Origin: Verrucomicrobiota bacterium
GTDB taxonomy: Bacteria > Chlamydiota > Chlamydiia > Chlamydiales > Rhabdochlamydiaceae
Length of the DNA: 48,115 bases
Assembly: GCA_018239725.1 (NCBI GenBank)
Contig: JAFEGU010000158.1
Location: forward strand, 1-48,115
Reading direction: 5' to 3'
Shown in pieces: positions 33,122 through 41,080 of the stretch. Below the pieces are notes generated by a model. It saw nothing but the letters and a program-made list of their open reading frames with translations. It did not search any database and was not told the DNA's origin. Made by a program: the position numbers and the translations under genes. Position 1 is the stretch's first letter, and every line of letters starts with the position of its first letter.

Positions 33122-34432
33122 ATGAAACGATTTTTGCTTAGTTGCTGTTCTCTTTTCATGACAGCTCAATCCTTTGCTGCAACGGATATCGAGCTGTGGC
33201 ATGCTTTTGACGGACCCCTGGCTGATGTGTTTACAGAGATCGTCGAAGATTTTAATCATCATTCGGGCAATTACCGGATCGTCCTGGTTAAAAAAGAAAA
33301 TTACACGAAAGTCTATGAGCAGGGGATAGAGGCCTATCAGAAAGGAGACCATCCCCATATTCTTCAGATCTATGAAGTGGCGACATTGACTGCCATGATG
33401 AAAGATGGGGTCTTCAAACCGGTCAACGACCTGATGTCGACATACCACAAGAAGTTCGATCCGGACGTCTACATCGACTCGGTCCGCAGCTTTTATTCTA
33501 ATGCCGATGGAATTATGATGTCGTTGCCTTGGAATGCATCGACCGGAATCTTGTTCTATAACAAAAAGGCTTTTGAAGATGCTGGGCTCGATCCTGAAAA
33601 ACCGCCAAAGACTTGGCAAGATCTCGAAAAATTTGCTGTCGATCTTAAGAAAAAAGGGTATAAAGGCTACACGACTGCTTGGCCTGCCGCTTACCATTTA
33701 GAGCATTTTTGCAGCTGGCACAACCTTCCTTTTGCATCAGAAGCCAACGGCTTTAAAGGTCTGTCTGCCCGTTTGATTTTCAACCAGGATCCAGAGGTTT
33801 TCCATCTCTCCAAATTAGTCGAGTGGATCGATTCAGGAACTTTCACTTACGCTGGACGCTTTAATCAGGAGCCTGAAAAGTTATTCGCTGATCAAAAATG
33901 CGCAATCCTGATGCAAGGAGCTAACCGGCTTCCTTTATTGGAAAAGCAGGCATCTTTCCCTATTGGAGTCGGTTTTTTACCTTACTGGCCTCAAGTTGCT
34001 GAGAAACCTTACAACCTCAACATCGGGGGAGCTTCTTTTTGGGTGATGTCTGGCTTCAGCGATGAAGAATACCGCGGCGTCGTCCAGTTCTTCGAATACC
34101 TTTCAGCACCGGCCATCCAAGCGTTTTGGCATCAAAAAACAGGTTATCTTCCTATCACCGACGCCGCCTATTATTTGACTAAGAAAAAAGGATTTTATAA
34201 AGACCATCCTGCAGCGGAGATCGCTGCCCTTTCTGTCATGAGCTCCCGGGTAACGTCGAATACAAAAGGGGTGCGGTTAGGAGACTATATCCAGGTACGC
34301 GATCTGATCATCGACAACTTGGAAAAGGCGTTTAATAAAGAGATGGCTCCAAAGGACGCTCTTGATAATGCGGTCAAACAAGGCAATTCTGTCTTGGAAG
34401 CTTTTGAAGCGCAGCATACGACCGCTTCCTAA
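33122..34432 (+). CDS. ugpB: UgpB-type extracellular solute-binding protein (family 1)
   Basis: A 436-residue periplasmic binding protein resembling UgpB, the sn-glycerol-3-phosphate receptor of an ABC importer, in length (438 in E. coli) and motifs (IELWHAFDGPLADVFTEIVEDFN, read in two parts; SLPWNASTGILFYNKKAFEDAG-type hinge; VRLGDYIQVRDLI near the end). A signal peptide ends at SFA after residue 19. The ATG at 33122 follows GAGAGG; the frame opens at 33104 without a signal. No permease or ATPase genes (ugpA, ugpE, ugpC) are adjacent, so the importer would be completed from elsewhere. Substrate assignment is by family resemblance only. Confidence 0.8.
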   Translation: MKRFLLSCCSLFMTAQSFAATDIELWHAFDGPLADVFTEIVEDFNHHSGNYRIVLVKKENYTKVYEQGIEAYQKGDHPHILQIYEVATLTAMMKDGVFKPVNDLMSTYHKKFDPDVYIDSVRSFYSNADGIMMSLPWNASTGILFYNKKAFEDAGLDPEKPPKTWQDLEKFAVDLKKKGYKGYTTAWPAAYHLEHFCSWHNLPFASEANGFKGLSARLIFNQDPEVFHLSKLVEWIDSGTFTYAGRFNQEPEKLFADQKCAILMQGANRLPLLEKQASFPIGVGFLPYWPQVAEKPYNLNIGGASFWVMSGFSDEEYRGVVQFFEYLSAPAIQAFWHQKTGYLPITDAAYYLTKKKGFYKDHPAAEIAALSVMSSRVTSNTKGVRLGDYIQVRDLIIDNLEKAFNKEMAPKDALDNAVKQGNSVLEAFEAQHTTAS

Positions 34433-34464
34433 GTTTTATCAGAAGAAGATTTAACTGAGTATAA

Positions 34465-34488
34465 AGAGGCAGTTTTGTAACTGCCTCT
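34465..34488. terminator. Bidirectional hairpin terminator
   Basis: A perfect 10-bp stem (34465-34474 with 34479-34488) and 4-base loop lie between the convergent genes ending at 34432 and 34487. The T runs on each side are short (CTTTTTC appears 9 bases after the stem on the plus strand). Confidence 0.6.
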
Positions 34489-35236
34489 ATAGACCATCTT
34501 TTTCGTTGGCTTCCATCAGCTTGAGGTATTTGTAAAATGCTGTATGGCCGTTGTAGATCGATATGATGAAGCCTTCTTTCCCGCCAAGGAAACCACGTTT
34601 AAAAAAATAACTTTTAATGAACGCTTGCCAGCCATGGAGGATAGCTTTCCAAACGGAAGAGGACTTCTTGTGGCGGTTTTGCTCGGCGAACAGGGTGGAA
34701 TAGGTCTGCATCTTGGATAAAAAGTCGCCCATGTTCCGATAGGGGGTATGCAATAGAGAGGAGTCCAACTCGACCACTTGGAGGTGGCTCGATACAATTT
34801 TTTCATGGACCTGGGCATCGGTAAAATGGGTCTTTTGTCGATGATAGAGCCGTACGACACGATCTGGATGCCATCCTCCGCACCAGCGGATCCATTTTTT
34901 ATTGAAAAAATTTTTTCGATTGAGTGAGTAAACTTGATCTTTGTCGAGCTTAAGCTGTTGGATCTCATCAATAAGCTCTTGGGAAAGAATTTCATCGCTA
35001 TCGATGGAAAGGATCCAATCATGGGATGCTTGAGCTGTCGCCAGGTTATGGGTCGGACCAAAACCGATAAATGTCCCTTCCACGACCTTAACATTAGGAA
35101 ATTCTTTAGCAATTTCGAGGGTCGAGTCGGTAGAGCCGGTGTCCAATAGGATCACTTCAGAAAAACCTTTGACGGATTCGAGGGTCGGCCTGAGGGTCTT
35201 GCCACAGTTTTTTGTAAGGATAGTAACGCTGATCAT
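34487..35236 (-). CDS. Glycosyltransferase family 2, LPS-core type (WaaE-like)
   Basis: A 249-residue GT2 enzyme: it begins with MISVTILTKNCGKTLRPTLE, has LLDTGSTDSTLEIA (~30-43) for nucleotide binding and the metal-binding SIDSDE (~77-82). A later WCGGWHPDRVVRLY block is typical of the small WaaE/KdtX-type transferases that add a hexose to the lipopolysaccharide core. It probably acts at the cytoplasmic face of the inner membrane on lipid A-Kdo made by WaaA; the exact sugar is unknown. It is divergent from the operon starting at 35323, only 86 bases away. Confidence 0.85.
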   Translation of the reverse strand: MISVTILTKNCGKTLRPTLESVKGFSEVILLDTGSTDSTLEIAKEFPNVKVVEGTFIGFGPTHNLATAQASHDWILSIDSDEILSQELIDEIQQLKLDKDQVYSLNRKNFFNKKWIRWCGGWHPDRVVRLYHRQKTHFTDAQVHEKIVSSHLQVVELDSSLLHTPYRNMGDFLSKMQTYSTLFAEQNRHKKSSSVWKAILHGWQAFIKSYFFKRGFLGGKEGFIISIYNGHTAFYKYLKLMEANEKDGL

Positions 35237-35260
35237 GATCGAAACTATAGCAAATAATCG

Positions 35261-35291
35261 TTTAAGTGAAAACTCAAAGCTCTGCTATAAT
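35261..35291 (+). promoter_or_regulatory. Sigma-70 type promoter candidate for the phytase operon
   Basis: A perfect TATAAT at 35286-35291 is preceded by TTTAAG/TTAAGT around 35261-35267 at 18-19 bases. Transcription would start near 35298, 25 bases before the ATG at 35323, leaving room for GAGGT as the ribosome binding site. Confidence 0.5.
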
Positions 35292-35322
35292 CCTGGTTTT
35301 AACACTGTATATGAGGTAGCAC

Positions 35323-36351
35323 ATGAGTTTTCGACGAGCTTATACATTCGACGATGTGGCTTTAGTCCCCCAGTTCAACAACGTTCCGTCACGGACGGAG
35401 CCTTCATTGGAAAGCTGGCTGACTAAAAACCGTAAGATTCAGATCCCCCTTATTTGCGCCAACATGGACACGGCCATCAGCGAAGAGCTTGCAGATATTT
35501 TGATCAAACAGGGGACAGTTCCTATCTTCCATCGCTTCACAGGATTTGAGGACCAAGAAAAGTGGGTCAGGAAGTATGGCCAATCGACGTTCATTTCTTG
35601 CGGGATCCAGAAAATCGATGAAACGCGCAAACTGCTCGACTTAGGCGCTGCAGGCGTCTGCATCGATGTCGCTCACGGACACTCGGACAGGATGTTCCAC
35701 TTCATTCATGAGTTGAAACGAACGCATCCTGACAGAGAGATCATTGCCGGCAACGTCTGCACAGCGATGGCCTACCATGATCTTGTCAACGCCGGCGCTG
35801 ACGCTGTTAAAGTCGGCGTAGGTCCTGGAGCTGCTTGCACAACACGGATTGTGACAGGATTTGGCGTACCCCAATTTTCAGCTATCTACGATTGCGCCAA
35901 GATTGCAGAAAAGCTTCGGGTTCCTTTAATTGCCGATGGCGGAATCCGCAACAGCCGCGATGTCGTCCTCGCTTTGGCGGCAGGGGCAAGCACTGTGATG
36001 ATCGGCAAGCTCTTTGCAATGACAAAAGAGAGCGCTGCTCCAAAACGCAAATCGGACAAGTATCCATCTGGGTTCGAAGCTAAGTTCCGAGGCCAGGCCA
36101 GCGAAGACTTTCAAAATGACTTCTATGGCGGCCTGAAAGAGAAAACTGTGGCAGAAGGGATCGACTTTTGGGGGCCTGTAACAGGAAGTGCGGAACAGCT
36201 CATTAATCAGCTCCTCGGCGGCGTCCGCAGCGGACTAACCTACGGCGGCGCACGCAGCATTAAAGAGCTTCAAAGAAAAGCGGAATTTGTCGAAGTGACT
36301 GCTAGTTATGCCCATGAAAGCCGCCCAAGACCTGAGATTCCGAATGCTTAA
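35323..36351 (+). CDS. IMP dehydrogenase/GMP reductase family enzyme without CBS domains
   Basis: A 342-residue TIM barrel of the IMPDH/GMPR family. It has the catalytic Cys172 in GPGAACTTR, the nucleotide-phosphate loops DGGIRNSRD (~205-213) and MIGKLFA (~226-232), and [10 protein letters not shown] (~113-122). There is no CBS pair, which full-size IMPDH carries between ~100 and ~220. The segments IFHRF (68-72) and [17 protein letters not shown] recall bacterial GMP reductase (GMP to IMP with NADPH), while [13 protein letters not shown] recalls IMPDH (IMP to XMP with NAD), so I leave the direction open. GAGGT precedes the ATG. First gene of a tight four-gene operon. Confidence 0.88.
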   Translation: MSFRRAYTFDDVALVPQFNNVPSRTEPSLESWLTKNRKIQIPLICANMDTAISEELADILIKQGTVPIFHRFTGFEDQEKWVRKYGQSTFISCGIQKIDETRKLLDLGAAGVCIDVAHGHSDRMFHFIHELKRTHPDREIIAGNVCTAMAYHDLVNAGADAVKVGVGPGAACTTRIVTGFGVPQFSAIYDCAKIAEKLRVPLIADGGIRNSRDVVLALAAGASTVMIGKLFAMTKESAAPKRKSDKYPSGFEAKFRGQASEDFQNDFYGGLKEKTVAEGIDFWGPVTGSAEQLINQLLGGVRSGLTYGGARSIKELQRKAEFVEVTASYAHESRPRPEIPNA

Positions 36352-37396
36352 AAAAACCTTGCTCTGTAGTTTAGCCTTGATTGGACTGCTGCTTAATTCT
36401 TGCAGCAGCAACTCCGATTCTGTCTCCATTTCTCCAAAGGTTCAGACTGCGTCTGTTGCAGGAAACGCTGATGATTGTGCAATCTGGATCCATCCAACTG
36501 ATCGGAATTTAAGCCTGATCATTGGCAATGATAAGAGGGGAGGGGGAGGCCTGTATGGCTGGAACTTGCAGGGCGAGATCGTTTTTTACTATGGCCCGTT
36601 CATCAAACCAATTAACTTAGATGTTCGCTACGGCTTTTCTTTAGGATCGAAAAAAGTGGACATCCTTGTCGTTGGAACCCATTCTGACAATACGTTGCGT
36701 GTCTTTATGATCGATCCTGATGAACGCAAGCTCGTCGATGTGACTGTCCCTGGTGGCATCCCAACGGGAGCCGGTTACCAAATTTATGGGCTTTCTCTTT
36801 ATCAAAATCCCAAGACAGAGGAAGTTTCCGCATTCGTCAGTCAGGTGAAAAGCGAAGGGGATTTGATACAGATTGCATTGAGCGATGATGGAAATGGCCG
36901 AGTGCGCGGCAGGATCCTTCGCACCTTCGGTGGCAAAGACATTAAAAATATCGTCGAGGGGATGTGTGCTGATGATGAGTTGGGCTTTCTTTACTGTTCC
37001 GACGAACGGATCGGCATTCTGAAGTTTCATGCGGAACCGGAAATGGGCGATGAACCCATCGCACGCTTTGCAATAGCAGATGGGATCAAAGGAGACAGAG
37101 AAGGGATAGCCCTTTATGAATGCCCCGATGGCAGAGGGTATCTGATCCTATCCAGCCAGGGCAACGATCAATTAAAAGTTTACGATCGAGCTGGAAATAA
37201 CCCGTTTGTTCTAACCGTGAATAAAAAAGGTTCTACAAGAACCGATGGTATTGGAGCAACATCGTGTCAAATAGGCCGTTTCCCGCATGGATTTATTGTC
37301 TGCCACAATGATCAGAATGCCAATTTCGTCCTCTACGATTGGGACGACATAGCGAAAGATAAATTGTTAAAATGTTCTTGCAGCGAGGCTTATTAA
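36344..37396 (+). CDS. Beta-propeller phytase-like lipoprotein
   Basis: A 350-residue protein with a lipoprotein signal peptide (LLLNSC, lipidated Cys20) and a six-blade beta-propeller phytase domain at ~33-340. The two BPP signatures are present in variant form: NADDCAIW (41-48, usual DAxDDPAIW) and INLDVRY (90-96, usual NNVDVRY). Other family segments are VEGMCADDELGFLYCSDE (~204-221), GDREGIALYECPDGRGYLIL (~250-269) and RFPHGFIVCHND. BPPs are Ca2+-dependent enzymes that remove phosphates from phytate (inositol hexakisphosphate). Lipidation would place it on a membrane facing the periplasm or outside. The ATG overlaps the previous stop by 8 bases. The Pro-to-Cys change near the site leaves activity unproven. 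Confidence 0.85.
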   Translation: MLKKTLLCSLALIGLLLNSCSSNSDSVSISPKVQTASVAGNADDCAIWIHPTDRNLSLIIGNDKRGGGGLYGWNLQGEIVFYYGPFIKPINLDVRYGFSLGSKKVDILVVGTHSDNTLRVFMIDPDERKLVDVTVPGGIPTGAGYQIYGLSLYQNPKTEEVSAFVSQVKSEGDLIQIALSDDGNGRVRGRILRTFGGKDIKNIVEGMCADDELGFLYCSDERIGILKFHAEPEMGDEPIARFAIADGIKGDREGIALYECPDGRGYLILSSQGNDQLKVYDRAGNNPFVLTVNKKGSTRTDGIGATSCQIGRFPHGFIVCHNDQNANFVLYDWDDIAKDKLLKCSCSEAY

Positions 37397-37399
37397 GCA

Positions 37400-38665
37400 A
37401 TGACATACAATCCCGCTTACACAAAGAAGATCTACGATGCTGTTCACGGGTTCATCCGGTTCAATGAGCTGGAAAGGGAATTGATCGATTCCGATCCGTT
37501 CCAACGCTTGCATTATTTGCACCAGTTAGGGATCTCCTTTTTGGTATATCCTGGCGCTACCCATACACGGTTCGAGCACTCTCTTGGAGCAATGGAGCTG
37601 GCGACGCGGATCTTCGATCGGATCGCTTCAAAACTCTCTGGAAACGAAAATAATCTTGACTACTGGCGTCAAATTATCAGACTTGCTGCATTATGCCACG
37701 ACCTCGGCCATCTTCCTTTTTCCCATGTTGCTGAAAAGGTTCTGCTTGGAAAAGGGGGGCATGAAAAATGGACGCTTGCGGTGATCCAATCTGATCAGCT
37801 TAAGCCGATCTGGGCTAAGCTGCAGCATAGGCATCCCGAGCGCAATGTGACAAATGACCTTATTAAAATGGCGCTTGGAGCAAAAAAAGCGGAAGAGATC
37901 GGGCTTGAACTTCCCTTTACTCCTTGGGAAAAAGTAATGACTGAGGTGATCACTGGGGATTTCTTTGGTTCAGACAGGATCGACTATTTGCTGCGCGATG
38001 CTCAGTGCACAGGCGTCTCTTACGGCCTCTTCGATTACCATCAGCTGATTGAGATGCTTTGCATCCTGCCAACTCCCGGCGATACTCAGGGAAACCTCGA
38101 ATTAGGAATAGAGGAGAATGGGATGGAGTCGTGCGAAGCGCTTCTTTTGGCACGCCACTTCATGCATCAAAGGGTTTATCAGTATTCTTCTTCTAAAGCC
38201 TACAGCTTTCATTTGGCCCGTTTCATGAAGCAGTTCTACAGCCAGGGAAATTATTTGGACAGTTTGGATGCCTATTTAAGCATGACTGACAATGAAGTGC
38301 TGTCCGCCTTGCGCAAAGCTGCCATCGATCCCAATGCTCTTGGTCATGCAGATGCTAGAGCTCTTCTCAAGCGGCACGATCGATTTTTAGCGATCGAGCT
38401 AGAAAAGGGGATAGGGGAGGAGAGTTTAAATAAGCTCCAAAAACTTCTTGCTATAGCCTCTGATGCGATCTCATGGAACCTTCCCAAAGAGAAACTCGAC
38501 GAAAGGCCTCCCACATTTCCCGTCTTAAAACGTTCGGGTGCCATCGTTGACAGCAGCCAATGTTCGAAGATCGTGATTCCAACAGGATCGCAAAGCTGGG
38601 TCTTTATAGCGCCGGCGTTCGAAAGACCTTTTAGAAAAGCATTAGAGGAAATCACAAGTCCATGA
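37400..38665 (+). CDS. HD-domain phosphohydrolase (COG1078, dGTPase/SAMHD1-like)
   Basis: A 421-residue HD-superfamily protein. Metal-binding residues of the HD fold are visible: His60 after the HTRFEH motif (55-60), His100-Asp101 in LAALCHDLGHLPFSH, and an Asp in FFGSDRIDYLLRDA (~191-204). The start IYDAVHGFIRFNELERELIDS is typical of the COG1078 group, whose members cut dNTPs to deoxynucleoside and triphosphate (SAMHD1, B. subtilis YwfO). A role in nucleotide pool control fits its neighbours. It starts 3 bases after the phytase stop and its own stop overlaps the transporter start by 4 bases (ATGA). Confidence 0.87.
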   Translation: MTYNPAYTKKIYDAVHGFIRFNELERELIDSDPFQRLHYLHQLGISFLVYPGATHTRFEHSLGAMELATRIFDRIASKLSGNENNLDYWRQIIRLAALCHDLGHLPFSHVAEKVLLGKGGHEKWTLAVIQSDQLKPIWAKLQHRHPERNVTNDLIKMALGAKKAEEIGLELPFTPWEKVMTEVITGDFFGSDRIDYLLRDAQCTGVSYGLFDYHQLIEMLCILPTPGDTQGNLELGIEENGMESCEALLLARHFMHQRVYQYSSSKAYSFHLARFMKQFYSQGNYLDSLDAYLSMTDNEVLSALRKAAIDPNALGHADARALLKRHDRFLAIELEKGIGEESLNKLQKLLAIASDAISWNLPKEKLDERPPTFPVLKRSGAIVDSSQCSKIVIPTGSQSWVFIAPAFERPFRKALEEITSP

Positions 38666-39948
38666 TCCAAAAAGTGTTCAGCTCCCTAAAGAATGAGATC
38701 TTCTCCTTATCAATGAAAGAGCGTCTTTTTATCTTGAGCGCGATGCTCTGCGGTTTTTTGATCTCGGCCGACTACGCCATTATCAGGCCCGTCAGCAACT
38801 CTGTTTTCATCTCGACCTATTCGACAGCACTATTCCCCTATGCCTGGCTTGCAACCGTTCCCCTGAACTTGATCATTGTCGCCCTCTATAATAAGTACTT
38901 GCCGCGGCTCGGTATTTTCAAGACTTATCTTGGCATCGCCAGCATCGTCATGTTGTTTAATTTACTCTGCGCCCTATTCCTTAAAGAGTCCTCTTGGCTT
39001 CCCTTCCTGTTCTACATTTGGAAAGAAGTCTACATCATGCTGATGTTCCAACAGCTCTGGTCGGTCATCCATGCAACCATCCCTTTGCAAAGGGCCAAAT
39101 ATCTTTACGGAATCTTATTTGGAGTTGGAGCGATCGGAGCAGTATTCGGAAGCACACTGCCCGGTTTTTTCGCAGTGAAGGTCGGATCTGAAACCCTCCT
39201 TTTTTCTACGGTTGCCACTTACTCGCTCCTGACTGCCGCCTTTTTAATGCTCCTCCACTTCAGCGGGCAGGGGATGAGCCGCGATAACGTTGAAGAAGAA
39301 AAAAAGTCTTCCTGGAATGCCCTTAAACATGGGTTTGACCTGATCCGGCGATCTCCCTTTTTACCCTTTATTTTGGCAATTGTCACGTTGATGCAAGTGA
39401 CTTCAACCCTGATCGACTTCCAGTTCAATCACCATTTGGAAAAGGTGATCCCCACTAAGGACCTTAGGACAGAATACACTGCCCGCGTGCTCGGAGTCGT
39501 CCACTTGGCTACCTTGACCCTTCAATTTTTCGGCTCTTTCCTCCTCGTCCATTTCTTAGGCTTTAAGCGGAGCCATCTGCTCGTTCCTCTCATCCTCTGC
39601 GTCAATGCTGCAGGCTTCCTCCTTTTTCCAGCCTTTGCGATGATCTCTTTTTCCTACATCACAGTGAAATGCTTCGATTTTTCCCTGTTCGGCGTCGTCA
39701 AGGAGATGCTTTATATCCCGCTTAAAAAAGATGAAAAGTTCCGCGCCAAGGCGATCATCGACGTCTTTGCCTACCGTTCTTCCAAAGCGATCGCATCTCT
39801 TCTTATCCTCGGACTTCAGTTCTGGGCAGGAATGCAGGCCCATCTCATCTTGAGCTGGACAGCTGTCGCTATTTTGCTCCTCTGGTGCTATACCGTCGTC
39901 CGGATGTTCAGGACCTACGATCCGATCCTACAGCCTGAGCCAAGATAA
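38662..39948 (+). CDS. TLC/NTT-like nucleotide transporter family permease
   Basis: A 428-residue polytopic protein with ~11-12 membrane helices. Segments such as FGVVKEMLYIPLKKDEKFRAKAIIDVFAYRSSKAIASLL resemble the conserved C-terminal part of ATP/ADP translocases (YxPLxxxxKxKGKAxIDV; the long motif is at ~342-380), and the N-terminus (KERLFILSAMLCGFLISADYAIIRP) fits the family's first helix. It is ~70-100 residues shorter than energy-parasitic NTTs such as chlamydial Npt1, so the substrate may be another nucleotide or metabolite; a general MFS carrier is the alternative. Last gene of the operon, starting within the stop of the HD gene. Confidence 0.65.
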   Translation: MIQKVFSSLKNEIFSLSMKERLFILSAMLCGFLISADYAIIRPVSNSVFISTYSTALFPYAWLATVPLNLIIVALYNKYLPRLGIFKTYLGIASIVMLFNLLCALFLKESSWLPFLFYIWKEVYIMLMFQQLWSVIHATIPLQRAKYLYGILFGVGAIGAVFGSTLPGFFAVKVGSETLLFSTVATYSLLTAAFLMLLHFSGQGMSRDNVEEEKKSSWNALKHGFDLIRRSPFLPFILAIVTLMQVTSTLIDFQFNHHLEKVIPTKDLRTEYTARVLGVVHLATLTLQFFGSFLLVHFLGFKRSHLLVPLILCVNAAGFLLFPAFAMISFSYITVKCFDFSLFGVVKEMLYIPLKKDEKFRAKAIIDVFAYRSSKAIASLLILGLQFWAGMQAHLILSWTAVAILLLWCYTVVRMFRTYDPILQPEPR

Positions 39949-39997
39949 GCTTTGGTTTAGAGGAGGTTCAAAACTCTGTTTAGGTCAAAAAGGCAAT

Positions 39998-40022
39998 GTC
40001 GATTTGCAAAAATGAAATCGAC
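39998..40022 (+). terminator. Weak hairpin after the operon
   Basis: GTCGATTT (39998-40005) pairs perfectly with AAATCGAC (40015-40022); only three T residues follow. It is the best candidate for ending the 35323-39948 transcript. Confidence 0.35.
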
Positions 40023-40072
40023 TTTGAAATTATTGAATTTAGGTCACAAATCTAAGTTTTGCAATTTCCTCT

Positions 40073-40927
40073 TTAAATTAAAGGAATATGGATCTTGGTA
40101 ATGAGTTTTTCTGGTTCAGTGAGGACATGCTCCATATTGAAGTACTCGCAAAATACAGGCCGAGTCTCATCGAGCTGTTCTCTACTTAGCGGCAACCATT
40201 TTAAGAAAATTTGTTCAAAAGTGCTTTCTAGGCCATTATAGGAACCATGATGGATAAAAACAGCGTAATTTCCAGCTTTGATACGCTGTTTGCCGACTTC
40301 CCCTTTTTCTTTAATTCCATGTGGAACTGTAATTGCAGCATCATAGCGCAATTTCTCCTCATTGGTTACTTGAGGGTCATCATGTGAAATGCCAAAATAA
40401 CGCAATTGAGATGGATCGATTTTATTATCTTCAATAAAGTGGATCATTGCAACCCAGGCTTTTGCTGCAGAAAGAGCATAGTTTCCTTGTCTTCTAACAA
40501 ATAAGAGCTCTAAATCTTTAAATTTTTTTTCAATGCACTCTGGCCGTATCATTGGCATTTCTTTGATTTTATCTGCTAATCTTTTTATTGCAGAATAAGC
40601 TGATCTATATTTTTGTGGCGTCATACCTGTTGTTTGTTTAAAGGCTTTAGTAAATGATGATGGGGTCTCATAGCTAGCGTCTAGAGCAATATGAGTGACA
40701 GGCTGCTCTGTATTCTTTAATTTTCCAGCAGCCTTTTCTAAACGCAGCCTTTTTATATAACTGTGGACAGTTTCCCCGACAATTCCTTGAAAAATTCGAT
40801 GAAAATGAGAAGAAGAGTAGTTAGCTAATTTCGCTAAATGTTCTAATGAGAGTTCCTCATCAATATTCTCTTCAATGAAAATTAATACCTTAATGGTTCT
40901 TTCTAAACAGTTATTTTCGGGCGGCAT
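40073..40927 (-). CDS. AraC-family transcriptional regulator with GyrI-like effector-binding domain
   Basis: The 284-residue protein has an N-terminal AraC DNA-binding domain (~9-107: two helix-turn-helix units, LSLEHLAKLANYSSSHFHRIF and a second ending in the signature FTKAFKQTTGMTPQKYR) and a GyrI-like/SOUL-type ligand domain at ~120-284. This SoxS/Rob/BmrR-like plan usually senses small hydrophobic or cationic molecules. The gene is richer in A/T than its neighbours and AraC regulators are rare in chlamydiae, which suggests lateral transfer (inference). GGGATAAAG precedes the ATG. It is convergent with the transporter operon and divergent from malic enzyme; its target is unknown. Confidence 0.88.
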   Translation of the reverse strand: MPPENNCLERTIKVLIFIEENIDEELSLEHLAKLANYSSSHFHRIFQGIVGETVHSYIKRLRLEKAAGKLKNTEQPVTHIALDASYETPSSFTKAFKQTTGMTPQKYRSAYSAIKRLADKIKEMPMIRPECIEKKFKDLELLFVRRQGNYALSAAKAWVAMIHFIEDNKIDPSQLRYFGISHDDPQVTNEEKLRYDAAITVPHGIKEKGEVGKQRIKAGNYAVFIHHGSYNGLESTFEQIFLKWLPLSREQLDETRPVFCEYFNMEHVLTEPEKLITKIHIPLI

Positions 40928-41080
40928 CTTTATCCCAAGATTTTTTGTTTCAATTTTGTGTCATACAATAAATTTACTATAACTCTAGAATTTGCCACTT
41001 TTCCATTTTTGCGAAATCAATTGATCGCCATTTATCTCTTTTTCTGTTAACAGGAACAAAAAGGCAGAAGAGGAGTCTCT

